In this document: positions 55,550-64,000 of the stretch, one piece after another
Numbering within the stretch: position 1 is the stretch's first letter
Layout: the number at the start of each line of letters is the position of its first letter
Source of the DNA: CAWGMT01 sp963823675
GTDB taxonomy: Bacteria > Planctomycetota > Planctomycetia > Isosphaerales > Isosphaeraceae
DNA: 64,000 nt
Reading direction: 5' to 3'
Assembly (NCBI GenBank): GCA_963823675.1
Contig: CAWGMT010000020.1
Location: forward strand, 1 to 64,000
Notes under the pieces: model-generated
The model's database searches: none
Seen by the model: the letters and a program-made list of their open reading frames with translations, nothing else
What the model was told of the DNA's origin: nothing
Program-made: the position numbers and the translations under genes

Positions 55550-57642
55550 GTGGACCCGAACACGGCGATTCCGTTGTTACTTGGACTGCTTTTCGACGGC
55601 AATCTGGGTCGCGTTCTGGGGCTTTCGAGCTTCCTCGTGTCGGTGGCATTGTCAAGTGCAATCATGGGAGCCGGTCAGGCAATCGCGAGTGCGGAGCCGC
55701 CCCTCTACCGATCTGCCCAGAGCGGTCGATGGTCGGTTGCGGCGACGTGGCAGGGGGGAAAGGTGCCCGGCAGCGGTGCCAGAGTTCAGGTCAGGGCCGG
55801 GCACGTCGTGACGTATGACGTCAAGACCGAGGGCGCGATCCGATCGATCCATGTCGCCGGGACGCTGAGGTTCGATCCCGGGCGCGACACGCGGCTGGAC
55901 GTCGGTCTGATCAAGATCCAGGCGGGCGATGACGCCAGCGAGTCGGGTCTCGATTGCGAGAATCATGTGGCGCCCCCGGACCCGAAACACGCGCGAGCCG
56001 CCCTCGAAATCGGCATGCCGGATCAGCCGATCGCCCGCGACCATACGGCCGTCATTCGATTGACGATGGCGGCGGGTCTCGATCCCGAGGAATGCCCGGC
56101 CATCGTCTGTTGCGGCGGCCGCTGGGACGTGCACGGCAGCCCGCTTTGCCGCACCTGGGTCAAGCTGGCCCAACGGGCGGCCGCGGGGGCGACGACGGTC
56201 GTCCTGGGCGAGCCCGTGACGGATTGGCGAGTCGGCGATCGGGTCATCATCACGGCAACCGGCCGGCAGAACGCGCGCAGTGAGCCCAAGCTGGCGAGCG
56301 TTCGCGAGCGGCCCGAGACCGAGGAGCGGATCATCCGGGCCATCAAGAACGATGGTCTCGAGGTCGTGCTGGACGCTCCGCTGGCCTTCGCTCACTGCTC
56401 GTTCGAAAAGCGTCGCGGAGAGGTGGCCAACCTGAGCCGAAACGTGATCATCGAGTCGGCCGCTCCCGATGGAGTGCGCGGCCATACGATGTATCATCGC
56501 CACTCGGCCGGATCGATCTCCTACGCTGAATTCCGTCATCTGGGAAAACGAGGTAAACTGGGAAAGTATAGCCTGCATTTTCACCGGGCCGGCGATACGA
56601 TGCGTGGGACGTCGGTGATCGGGGCGTCGATCTGGGACAGTGCCAATCGTTGGATCACGATTCATGGAACGAACACGCTGGTCGTCCGCGACTGCGTGGG
56701 ATATCAAAGCACGGGCCACGGGTTCTTCCTGGAGGATGGCACCGAAGTCGAGAACATCCTGGACCGGAATCTGGCGGTCCAGGCCTGCGGGGGCAAGCCG
56801 CTGCCGGGGCAGGTTTTCCCGTATGACGGCAACGACGGAGCCGGCTTCTGGTGGGCCGATAGCCGCAATGCGTTCACCCGCAACGTGGCCGTCGAGTGCG
56901 ATGGGTATGGTTATCGCTTTGACGCGCCGGAGGGGTCGGGAGCCGGCCTGTGCGTTGCCGTCAAAAGCCCCGACGGCCGGCGGCGGCACGGTCGAACATC
57001 CGGACCCTGCCCTTCATCCGCTTCGATGGGAACGAGGCTCACGCTCAACCTCGGTACGGGTTGAACCTGGGAGGAGGGGCCGGGAGTGGATCGGAAGGTG
57101 GCGTGGGTGAGATCGGGCCGGACGTGCATCATCCGTTCCTGATCCGTAACTTCAACGTCTGGGACAGTAGGTGGGGATTGACGCTGGCGGCGCCGTCGGT
57201 GTTGATCGACGGGTTGGCCCTGGCCGAATGTGACTACGGATTCTGGCGCCCGCACTACGCGCGACATGCATACCGCGGGGTCAACCGCTACCGCGTTGGG
57301 TTACCCGAGGCCTTTGCGGTCGGAAATCGGCCGGATGTGAGCGTTTATCCCTCCCCTCTGAAGCCCGTGGACGACCGGCCGCCCGTCACGGTGATGATTC
57401 GCATCAGTCCAATCCGGCGGGGTCGAGTGGTCGTGCGAGGTGTCACGGTCGATGACGGAGTGGTCCGTTCGGTTCGTGTCAACGGCCAGGCGGCTTTGCC
57501 CCTGGCGCCGAACTACCTCGAATGGCAGGTTGAAATCGACGCGGGATCGCCCTCCGGGCCGCTGGCCCTGAGCGCCTGGGCGGAAGACGCGGCGGGGAAC
57601 GTCGAGCCGATCCCTCATCGCGCCGCGATCGTGATGCCGTGA
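55550..57642 (+). CDS. Exported G8-domain protein, one frameshift
   Basis: About 697 residues. The GTG at 55550 has AAGGAG 8 bases upstream. A signal peptide (LSSFLVSVALSSAIMGAGQA) precedes a G8 domain: RWSVAATWQGGKVPGSGARV, VRAGHVVTYDVKTEGAIRSI and VAGTLRFDPGRDTRL. Next come right-handed beta-helix-like repeats with LHFHRAGDTMRG and VGYQSTGHGFFLEDGTEV, like CEMIP/TMEM2-type proteins. A shift near 56990 leads to IRTLPFIRFDGNEAHAQPRY; the C-terminus has a Big-like section (PPVTVMIRISPIRRGRVVV). Probably binds or degrades a polysaccharide outside the cell. No TM anchor seen. Confidence 0.87.
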
Positions 57643-57795
57643 CGCAACATCGGTGCGTGCTTGGTTCCTGCCGGCCGCTGAAACCACGACAAACCGACCA
57701 AAAATTGTTCTTTTCCGTTGCAATCTTGCCGTCGGAGGACTACATTTCTGTCCGACGTTGTTCACATTGAATCTCAAACCAAGGAGATTCCGGCG

Positions 57796-59382
57796 ATGGT
57801 GGCTCGTGTCGAGATAGGGCGCGCCTGGCGGCGGTACGCGGCTTCCGGCTTTCTGGCGGTTGCGATCCTGGCCGTTGCGTCGTTTCGATCATCGGCCCAG
57901 GCGTGGCCGAGTTACTCGCATGATGCGCAGCACACTTGCCAGTCGAGCGTTGCGTCGATGCTTCCCCAGGCCATTCGCTGGAAGACCCCGGTCGACCTGG
58001 ACCCGCAGTATGCGAGCAACGGCGCTTTGTACACGCACTATGGCTCGCCGCTGATCACCAGCTTGAACCTGGTGCTGGTTCCGGTCAAGACGGCGGCTAA
58101 CGGGGGCTTGCGGCTCGATGCGCATCAGGGGACCAATGGCAGCCTGTTCTGGTCGATCACTTCTGACTACGCGTTTCCGCATTTCGACTGGATTCCGCCG
58201 TTTGGGCCGGTTCTTACGCCGGGCGACACCATGGTGGCCATGGCGGGCGCCGGCGGAACTCTGCTGGTACGAACAACGCCCAACAGCGGCCACGGCAACC
58301 TGACGCGCATCGCCTTTTACGGCATCGCCAATTACCAGAAGAATGCCGCGGCGTTCAACAGCGCGATCCAGATCTGCACTCCGATCACGTGCGACGCCGC
58401 CGGCCATTTCTACTTTGGATACGTTTCCTCCTCCACCTCCGCGAGCCCGCTGCCCGGCTATCCCAACGGTATTCCCAGCGGGTTGGCAAGGTCTCGAGCT
58501 CGGGTAGCGGCACCTTTAACGGCGCTGCGGCCCTCAGCGGCGACGCACACGATGGTCAAGGTCAGCTACAACTGTGCGCCGGCGGTCAGCACCGACGGAT
58601 CGACCGTGTATGTCGCGGTGAACAATGTCCCCGTGGGCCAGGCGGGGAATTTCGGTTCTGGCTATCTCTGCAAGCTGAATAGCGCGGACCTGAGCAGGCA
58701 GGCGAGCGTGTTCCTGAACGATCCCCGGCCTGGAAAGGGGGCGGCAACGATGACCGACGACTCGACTGCCAGCCCCACCATCGGGCCCGACGGCGACGTC
58801 TATTTCGGCGTGCTCGAGGGCAGTTTTCCTTCCAACAATGATCGGGGCTGGATGTTGCATTTCAGCGCCGATCTATCGACCGTGAAGACTCCGGGCGCGT
58901 TCGGCTGGGACGACACAGCCTCGATTGTCCCCGCCAAGGCGGTTCCATCCTACACCGGCACTTCCTCATACCTGATTCTGACGAAATATAACAACTATGC
59001 AGGCATAGGCACCGGAAACGGTCAGAACAAGCTGGCAGTTCTCGACCCCAACAGCCTGACCGAGACCGATCCCGTCACCGGGGCCACGGTCATGTACGAG
59101 GTGCTGACGGTCCTGGGCCCGTCGGCTGATCCCAACCATCCGGGCGGAGTGCGGGAGTGGTGCATCAATTCCGCGGCCATCGACTCGACCAACAAGTGCG
59201 CGGTCGTCAACAGCGAAGACGGGCACATCTACCGTTGGAGCTTCATGACCAACACGCTCTCAACGGCATTTCCCATGGCCGCGGCCACCGGAGAGGCGTA
59301 TACTCCGACCTTGATCGGCCCCGACGGGGCCGTGTACGCGATCAACAACGCCGAGCTCTATTGTTGCCAGAGCGGCGGCTGA
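57796..59382 (+). CDS. Exported beta-propeller-like protein, compensating frameshifts
   Basis: 528 residues. AAGGAG is 9 bases before the ATG. A signal peptide (ASGFLAVAILAVASFRSSAQ) precedes WPSYSHDAQHT, the usual start of exported PQQ-like propellers. Repeated propeller-blade motifs include SASPTIGPDGDVYFGVLEG-like text (ASPTIGPDGDVYFG), APAVSTDGSTVYVAVNN and TPTLIGPDGAVYAINNAE. Between about 58480 and 58545 the true frame appears to be VGKVSSSGSGTFNGAAALSG, so two opposite shifts restore the frame. No cofactor residues could be assigned. A PEP-CTERM protein follows. Confidence 0.8.
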   Translation: MVARVEIGRAWRRYAASGFLAVAILAVASFRSSAQAWPSYSHDAQHTCQSSVASMLPQAIRWKTPVDLDPQYASNGALYTHYGSPLITSLNLVLVPVKTAANGGLRLDAHQGTNGSLFWSITSDYAFPHFDWIPPFGPVLTPGDTMVAMAGAGGTLLVRTTPNSGHGNLTRIAFYGIANYQKNAAAFNSAIQICTPITCDAAGHFYFGYVSSSTSASPLPGYPNGIPSGLARSRARVAAPLTALRPSAATHTMVKVSYNCAPAVSTDGSTVYVAVNNVPVGQAGNFGSGYLCKLNSADLSRQASVFLNDPRPGKGAATMTDDSTASPTIGPDGDVYFGVLEGSFPSNNDRGWMLHFSADLSTVKTPGAFGWDDTASIVPAKAVPSYTGTSSYLILTKYNNYAGIGTGNGQNKLAVLDPNSLTETDPVTGATVMYEVLTVLGPSADPNHPGGVREWCINSAAIDSTNKCAVVNSEDGHIYRWSFMTNTLSTAFPMAAATGEAYTPTLIGPDGAVYAINNAELYCCQSGG

Positions 59383-59439
59383 TCGAGCCACGATGTCGAA
59401 GTGTATGCGATCAACAACGCCGAGTTCTCTGGTTGCCAG
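59332..59439 (+). repeat. In-frame 69-bp tandem duplication at the propeller gene's 3' end
   Basis: A 39-base block starting GTGTACGCGATCAACAACGC at 59332 recurs at 59401 (GTGTATGCGATCAACAACGC) with four or five changes. The distance is 69 bases, 23 codons, so the frame is kept, but a TGA (59380-59382) lies between the copies. The second copy reads VYAINNAEFSGCQAESVRAT and then a stop. Confidence 0.7.
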
Positions 59440-59474
59440 GCTGAGTCAGTGAGAGCGACTTAAGGACCGAACGA

Positions 59475-60185
59475 ATGAGATCAAGATCTTGTGTTTTGGC
59501 GATGCTTGCCTTGTGGGGAGTTGTAGCCTCTCACTCGGCGCGGGCCGGAAGCCTTGTTGTCGGTAACCTGGATCAACCCGTGGGGGGCTTCGATACGATC
59601 ATGCCCACCTACGACTATCCGGTCCAGTACGGCCTCAACTCGGCGCAGGAATTCACCACCGGGCCCGCGGCGACTACGTTGGACGTGATCTTCGCCAATA
59701 TCGGCTATTATTATTCCGGAACCAATGGAGACTTCCAACTCACGGCGACGCTGGTCGCGGATTCCGGCGGTACTCCGACCGGTTCCACGCTCGTCTCGTT
59801 CACGTTCAACGCGAGCTCCATTCCCACTTCGGGCTTCGCCGATGTTGAATTTGATCCGGTCCATACGATGACTCTGGCCGCCAACACGAACTACTGGTTC
59901 GTCCTGGCCGGCAGTTCTCCGAGCGACGGGACGGGAGGCGTGGACTGGAATTACACCTACTCGACGACCACCATTGGCCCCGGCAGCCTACCTCAGACCA
60001 CCATCAGCTACGACGGCGGCATGACCTGGGAACCTCCGTTTCCCGACAATCCGTACATCATGCAGGTCAACGGGTCTGTTCCGGAGCCAGCCGGCTGGGT
60101 CCTGGCAGGCATGGGCTTTGCAGCCGTCATGGGTCTTGCTCGCTGGTCTCGTCAGAGCCATCGTGACGCGGGCCCGGCCTCGTAA
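59475..60185 (+). CDS. PEP-CTERM-sorted exported protein
   Basis: 236 residues. A signal peptide (VLAMLALWGVVASHSARA) precedes a beta-rich choice-of-anchor-like domain: QPVGGFDTIMPTYDYPVQYG, FTTGPAATTLDVIFANIGYY, and TLAANTNYWFVLAGSSPSDG. The C-terminus is a PEP-CTERM tripartite signal: VPEPAGWVLAGMGFAAVMGL and then basic residues RWSRQSHR. It is expected to be cut by an exosortase and exported to the surface. Function of the domain unknown. Confidence 0.9.
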   Translation: MRSRSCVLAMLALWGVVASHSARAGSLVVGNLDQPVGGFDTIMPTYDYPVQYGLNSAQEFTTGPAATTLDVIFANIGYYYSGTNGDFQLTATLVADSGGTPTGSTLVSFTFNASSIPTSGFADVEFDPVHTMTLAANTNYWFVLAGSSPSDGTGGVDWNYTYSTTTIGPGSLPQTTISYDGGMTWEPPFPDNPYIMQVNGSVPEPAGWVLAGMGFAAVMGLARWSRQSHRDAGPAS

Positions 60186-60460
60186 AGACTAAACCCAAAT
60201 CCGGTTCGTCCGCGAAGCCGCTCGCGCAAGTGGGCGTGCTACCCGTCCCGAGTTGACACACCGTCACGCCCATCCCAATCCGCCTCACCCCTCGCTATCA
60301 CCGTGATGCGCAATACCATGGGTCGTGTGCACAGGGTGATTCCCCGCATGGCTCCGCATGGGTAACGAAGCTTTCGTTGAGGCGGGACATGGAAAAGGGA
60401 CCGCGCGATTAGCTCTTGTTATAATGGTTGATCGACTTTCAACGCGGAAGGAGAATCACC

Positions 60461-60700
60461 ATGTCGGAAAGGACCGATCAAGCCCGGGAGGCCCTCCAGC
60501 AGCTTGCCCCCGCGGATTTCTTCGATCCCGTGATCGAAGCGTACAAGAAAGACGTCGATCGCACGCTGTTGCGTGAGAACTTGAAGTTGACGGTTGAAGA
60601 GCGCGTCCGAAAGGCCGAGTGCGTTCACAAGTCGATTGCGCTCTTACGCGGCGCAGCCGGGCAGGGGCCGCTGGCCGTCAAAGGAAAAGAAGAAACGTGA
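60461..60700 (+). CDS. Small helical protein, partner of a nucleotidyltransferase
   Basis: 79 residues, all helical and charged: REALQQLAPADFFDPVIEAY, KKDVDRTLLRENLKLTVEER and VRKAECVHKSIALLRGA. The ATG at 60461 has GGAG 6-7 bases upstream. The stop overlaps the GTG of the next gene in GTGA, so the two are co-translated. The L-x-x-N-L-x-L-T-x-E-E-R pattern is seen in other small proteins found next to nucleotidyltransferases. Possible antitoxin or toxin partner, by context only. Confidence 0.75.
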   Translation: MSERTDQAREALQQLAPADFFDPVIEAYKKDVDRTLLRENLKLTVEERVRKAECVHKSIALLRGAAGQGPLAVKGKEET

Positions 60701-61194
60701 TTGCTTCCCTGGAAGAGGTGCTCCGCACCATGCAGGAGCATCACGTTCGCTGCATCGTCATTGGCGGCTGGGCGGCGATTCTTCACGGTGCCGCTCGGAC
60801 GACAAACGATGTGGATCTGGTATATGCCCGCGATCCTGAGAATCTGAAAGCTCTCGCGGCGGCTCTCAGCTCCGGGCAACCTTACTTGCGCGGCGCTCCA
60901 CCGGGTTTGCCGTTTAGATGGGACGAACGGACAATCACGGGCGGGCTCAATTTCACCTTGACGACCTCCCTGGGCGACCTTGATCTGCTAGGGGAAGTAC
61001 CCGGCGGCGGAACGTACGACCAACTCATGCCGTTCACGCAGGAACTCTCGGTCTTCGGTGTTACCTGGCGCGTGGTCACCTTGGAGCGGCTGATCCAGTT
61101 GAAACGCGCCGCGGGACGGCCCAAGGATCTGGAGGCGATCGCGGAATTACAGGCTCTACTGGACGAACGGCGCAAGCTCGGTCCGGCCCCTTAG
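60697..61194 (+). CDS. Nucleotidyltransferase-fold protein (AbiEii/MNT-like)
   Basis: 165 residues from a GTG. The nucleotidyltransferase core has VRCIVIGGWAAILHGAARTT and then NDVDLVYARDPENL (the G-G...D-x-D signature), with a third carboxylate candidate in GDLDLLGEVPGGG. The C-terminus is VVTLERLIQLKRAAGRPKDL, the usual end of these proteins. Families of this shape form toxin-antitoxin or abortive-infection modules. Function here is inferred from the compact two-gene cassette. Confidence 0.85.
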   Translation: MIASLEEVLRTMQEHHVRCIVIGGWAAILHGAARTTNDVDLVYARDPENLKALAAALSSGQPYLRGAPPGLPFRWDERTITGGLNFTLTTSLGDLDLLGEVPGGGTYDQLMPFTQELSVFGVTWRVVTLERLIQLKRAAGRPKDLEAIAELQALLDERRKLGPAP

Positions 61195-61210
61195 GCGCTG
61201 CACAACAATG

Positions 61211-61232
61211 AGTGTTGCCTTTCGCTCCGCGA
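61211..61232. repeat. Dispersed GTGTCGCCTTTCGCTCCGCGA-type motif (copy 3)
   Basis: GTGTTGCCTTTCGCTCCGCG with ACAACAATGA before it. It covers an in-frame ATG at 61208 that I reject as start of the next gene for this reason. Confidence 0.55.
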
Positions 61233-61237
61233 GATTC

Positions 61238-63802
61238 ATGACTCCACGACTTCATCGTCATCTTGCGATCGCTCTCGCACTATTCGCTGCCTTTTTCATC
61301 GTGTCTGGCGCAGCGGCGCAGCGCACTGCCGTCGCGCCTCGGTCGCCGGACGACGCCCTGCGGGCATTCGTGCTGGCTGACCCCGCGCTTGTAATCGAGC
61401 TGGTCGCCGCGGAGCCCGACGTGACGAGTCCGGTTGCGATCGCGTGGGACGAAGTGGGGCGGCTCTATGTCGCCGAGATGCTCGACTATCCGGTTGCGAC
61501 CACGGCGGGGCGGATCAGGCGGCTGGAGGACCGCGACGGCGACGGCCGCTATGAGCGTTCGACTGTCTTCGCCGACGGGCTGCCTTTCCCGAATGGCGTG
61601 ATGCCCTGCTTCGGAGGCGTGCTGGTGACGGCCGCGCCCAATATCTGGTTCTTGCGCGACCAGGACGGCGATGGCCGCGCTGACGAGCGGCGCGTCGTGC
61701 TCACCGGGTTCGGCGAGGGCAATACCCAGCTTCGGGTCAACGGCCTGGAATGGGGGCTGGATAACTGGATCTATGCCGCCAATGGACGGAGCGACGGCGA
61801 AATCCGGGCACCGGACGACCCGCCGAGCCGGGCCGTCTCGATCCGGCGCCGCGATCTGCGATTCCGGCTGAGCGCGCAGCCAGGACCGGGCACGCGCGTG
61901 GCGATCGAGGCCATTGCCGGTTTCAGCCAGTTTGGCCTGGCGCACGACGATTGGGGCAACCGCTATCCCTCGTGGAACACGATTCCCATCCGGCATGTCG
62001 TCGTCGAGCAGCAGAGCCTGGATCGAAACCCGTACCTGGCCGAAACATCGTCGGTGGCGTCGATTCTCGACCCGGCCGACGGCGGACGCATTTTTGCGAT
62101 CAGTCCAGCCCAGGCGCGGTTCAATCGCGAGACGGTGGCGTTCTTCAACGCGAGCTGCGGCCCGCTCTTCGAGCGCGGGGATGGCTTGCCCGAGGCTTAC
62201 CGGGGCAATGCGTTTGTTTGCGAGCCCTTGACGAACCTGGTGCACCGGCGTGCGGTCGAGCCGGCCGGGTTGACGTTCAGCGCGCGGCGCGTGGAGCAAG
62301 GTCGCGAATTCCTCGCATCGTCCGACCCCGTGTTCCGGCCGGTGAATCTCGCGAATGGGCCGGACGGGTGTCTCTATGTCGTCGATATGTATCGCGAGCT
62401 GGTCGAACATCCCCAGTTCGTGCCCGAGTCAGCCCGCGGAGCGGTTGACTTTCGCCGCTGGCACGATCGAGGCCGGATCTGGCGCGTTCGCCCCAGGTCG
62501 GCGATCAAGCCGGCGATCGACCGGACGAGCCTGAGCCAGGCCCATCCGGCGGCGCTCGTCGGGTTGCTGGGGCATCCCAACGGCTGGTGGCGCATGACGG
62601 CGCAACGGCTGCTCGTCGAACGGCGAGATCTGAATGCGGTGCCACTCCTGGCCACGGCACTCGAGGATCGTCGGAACCCGCTCCTTCGCTTGCACGCTCT
62701 CTGGACGTTGGCCGGCTTGGGCGCCCTGGATGCGTCGCGCCTGGATCGAGTGGCGCATGATCCCCATGCCGGGCTGCGCGAGCACGCGCTGCGCGTGGCG
62801 GCGACGGTCGAGCCAAGCCAGCGCGCACGCTGGCTTTCGACTTCGAGCCTGGCTGCACTGGCTCAAGACCCGGCGATCCGCGTGCGGCTCCAAGCGGCGC
62901 TCTTGCTGGGAGATCGCAGCGCTTTAGACCCGGCGGCGCTCGCGGCCCTGGGAAGGGTCGCGGCCGGGGACGCCGATGATCCCTGGATGCGGCTGGCGAT
63001 CGTCAGCGGGCTGGGTGAATCGGCTCTGAATTTCATTCCCTTCTGTCTATCGATTCCTCGATCAGCAGGCCGGACCGAGCTCCTCGCTCAGACGGCGGCG
63101 CTTGTGGGAGTGCGCAGGCGGGTGCCTGAGATGGCGGCTCTTCTGAAGAGGATTGCCGCCCGCCCGGCTCGGGAGCGGCCGCCCGCGCCTGGCGCTAGCA
63201 CGTGCGAAACCGATTGGTTGACGATGCTGGCGGGCCTGGCTGCGGGCCTGGAGCGATCGGGCCCGGGGCTTCATGCCTTGATCGAGGCGCCGCCGGAAGA
63301 GGAGCTGAAGCTGCCGCTGGGCGAGCTTGCCGTGATGTGGCCGGCCGCGGCGGCCCTGGCCGTCTCGAACCGTCCGGCCGCGGAACGGATGGCGGCCGTC
63401 GAGGTGCTGGCGCGGGTTTGGCCCGAGCAGGCCGAGGCCGTCGTCCCGAAATTGCTGGCCGTCCGCGAGCCGCCGGAGATTCAGGCTGCCGCCGTGCGTG
63501 CCGTGGCCCGTGCGGGTCGGGCTGCGCTGGCCGCCCAGGTTATCGGGCTCTGGGGCGATCTGGGCCTGGCGACGCGCCGGGAGCTCCTGGCCGCGCTGGT
63601 GGGATCACATCTCCTGGCGCAGGAGCTTCTTTCAGCGCTCGAACGGCAGACGATCGCCCCGAGTGAGCTGGACGCGCCGACACGAGAAGCCCTCTTGCAT
63701 CTTGCCGACGCGGGGCTGCGATCGCGTGCTTCGGCTCTGCTGGCCAGGTTTGTGCCCCCGGACCGATCATCCGTGCTGGCGAAGTATCGGCCCGCGCTCT
63801 AA
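61238..63802 (+). CDS. PVC-type membrane-bound dehydrogenase/HEAT-repeat protein, stop before haem domain
   Basis: About 854 residues. The ATG at 61238 starts a signal peptide (LAIALALFAAFFIVSGAAAQ). Residues 40-420 form the planctomycete dehydrogenase-like beta-propeller: VTSPVAIAWDEVGRLYVAEM, RIRRLEDRDGDGRYERSTVF, GRIFAISPAQARFNR and CLYVVDMYRELVEHPQFVP are standard. Residues 430-850 are alpha-helical HEAT-like repeats. The frame ends at TAA 63800-63802, but the same frame continues without change into a CxxCH haem domain (63803 on). The usual protein is one chain ending in that haem domain. The stop may be a base error or a real nonsense mutation. Confidence 0.9.
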   Translation: MTPRLHRHLAIALALFAAFFIVSGAAAQRTAVAPRSPDDALRAFVLADPALVIELVAAEPDVTSPVAIAWDEVGRLYVAEMLDYPVATTAGRIRRLEDRDGDGRYERSTVFADGLPFPNGVMPCFGGVLVTAAPNIWFLRDQDGDGRADERRVVLTGFGEGNTQLRVNGLEWGLDNWIYAANGRSDGEIRAPDDPPSRAVSIRRRDLRFRLSAQPGPGTRVAIEAIAGFSQFGLAHDDWGNRYPSWNTIPIRHVVVEQQSLDRNPYLAETSSVASILDPADGGRIFAISPAQARFNRETVAFFNASCGPLFERGDGLPEAYRGNAFVCEPLTNLVHRRAVEPAGLTFSARRVEQGREFLASSDPVFRPVNLANGPDGCLYVVDMYRELVEHPQFVPESARGAVDFRRWHDRGRIWRVRPRSAIKPAIDRTSLSQAHPAALVGLLGHPNGWWRMTAQRLLVERRDLNAVPLLATALEDRRNPLLRLHALWTLAGLGALDASRLDRVAHDPHAGLREHALRVAATVEPSQRARWLSTSSLAALAQDPAIRVRLQAALLLGDRSALDPAALAALGRVAAGDADDPWMRLAIVSGLGESALNFIPFCLSIPRSAGRTELLAQTAALVGVRRRVPEMAALLKRIAARPARERPPAPGASTCETDWLTMLAGLAAGLERSGPGLHALIEAPPEEELKLPLGELAVMWPAAAALAVSNRPAAERMAAVEVLARVWPEQAEAVVPKLLAVREPPEIQAAAVRAVARAGRAALAAQVIGLWGDLGLATRRELLAALVGSHLLAQELLSALERQTIAPSELDAPTREALLHLADAGLRSRASALLARFVPPDRSSVLAKYRPAL

Positions 63803-64000
63803 TTGGAAGGAAACCCACGGCAGGGCGAGGCCGTGTTTTCCCGGACGTGTGAGACTTGCCATCAACACCAGGGCCGCGGGCATCGAGCCGGCCCGGACCT
63901 CTCGGGCGTTATGGGCCGAGCTGCCGAAGCGCTCTTGAGCGACATCCTCGATCCCAACCGCGAAGTCGCTCCGGACTTCGCGACGATCGCCGTGGCCACA
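63803..64000 (+). CDS. C-terminal cytochrome c-type haem domain of the same protein (partial)
   Basis: The same frame after the TAA reads LEGNPRQGEAVFSRTCETCH (CxxCH haem-c site), then GPDLSGVMGRAAEALLSDIL and DPNREVAPDFATIAVA to the window edge. This is the PVC-type haem-binding domain that normally ends proteins like the preceding one. There is no start codon or Shine-Dalgarno at 63803, so independent translation is unlikely. Confidence 0.85.
   Translation, partial: MEGNPRQGEAVFSRTCETCHQHQGRGHRAGPDLSGVMGRAAEALLSDILDPNREVAPDFATIAVAT

Noticed and set aside
55652..56989. 445-codon minus-strand frame over the G8 gene
   Set aside because: Antisense to the G8 domain and beta-helix repeats.
1..64000. 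CRISPR array, IS element, prophage or biosynthetic cluster
   Set aside because: No regularly spaced direct repeats, transposase, integrase, phage structural gene, NRPS or PKS gene was seen.

Overview
The window looks like a chromosomal contig from a GC-rich planctomycete, most likely near the Isosphaeraceae. This rests on the mix of protein types: a PVC-type dehydrogenase/HEAT-repeat protein followed by a CxxCH haem domain, a PEP-CTERM protein, a G8-domain exported protein, a Bat (VWA) operon, an alpha2-type glycyl-tRNA synthetase, Uma2 proteins, and several very small proteins of a planctomycete type (for example the Cys-rich protein at 13512). No rRNA, tRNA, CRISPR array, prophage or insertion sequence was recognised.

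Layout. 0-9 kb: five consecutive minus-strand genes for exported, mutually related proteins of unknown function, apparently made by tandem duplication and domain shuffling. This is the least explained part of the window. 9-10.2 kb: no recognisable gene. 10.2-16.3 kb: NAD-dependent formate dehydrogenase, a Ser/Thr kinase fused to an AHSA1/SRPBCC domain, small planctomycete proteins, a 5'-truncated carboxypeptidase-regulatory-repeat protein, and a UPF0175/DUF3368 toxin-antitoxin pair. 16.3-28.3 kb: a Gfo/Idh/MocA oxidoreductase with a GH130 glycosidase, a sugar isomerase with a membrane protein, comB and glyS, a stand-alone E2-type acyltransferase, Uma2, queE and tatD. 28.8-35.2 kb: nusA-infB-rbfA followed by an endonuclease III-like protein. 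35.4-41.6 kb: purE-purK, then batA, batB (with TPRs) and batD. 41.7-45 kb: DEAD-box helicase, two small proteins and a GGQ release-factor-like protein. 45-48.8 kb: three envelope membrane/glycosyl-transfer genes. 49-55 kb: asnB, a phosphoribosyltransferase/hydrolase pair, creatininase-like protein and MFS transporter. 55-64 kb: a broken Uma2 gene next to a palindromic repeat, G8, beta-propeller and PEP-CTERM exported proteins, a nucleotidyltransferase cassette, and the PVC haem-binding protein running off the end.

Quality warning. At least 17 genes carry single-base frameshifts or an in-frame stop, including the normally essential infB (two), tatD, comB, queE and batA. In most cases the conserved protein simply continues in another frame, and several shifts fall in short homopolymers. 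I therefore read most of them as indel errors in the assembly rather than biological decay, and I annotate the full-length genes across them. The density is highest in the 0-9 kb family and in rbfA.

Repeats. Several intergenic palindromes recur: a two-hairpin element at 18.65 and 52.68 kb, an inverted pair at 55.0 kb, a GGTGGGTGCAACCCACC-type palindrome at 22.9 and 25.9 kb, and a CTTTCGCTCCGCGA-type motif at 22.6, 51.1 and 61.2 kb. One of these overlaps a potential start codon and another lies where a coding region is broken.
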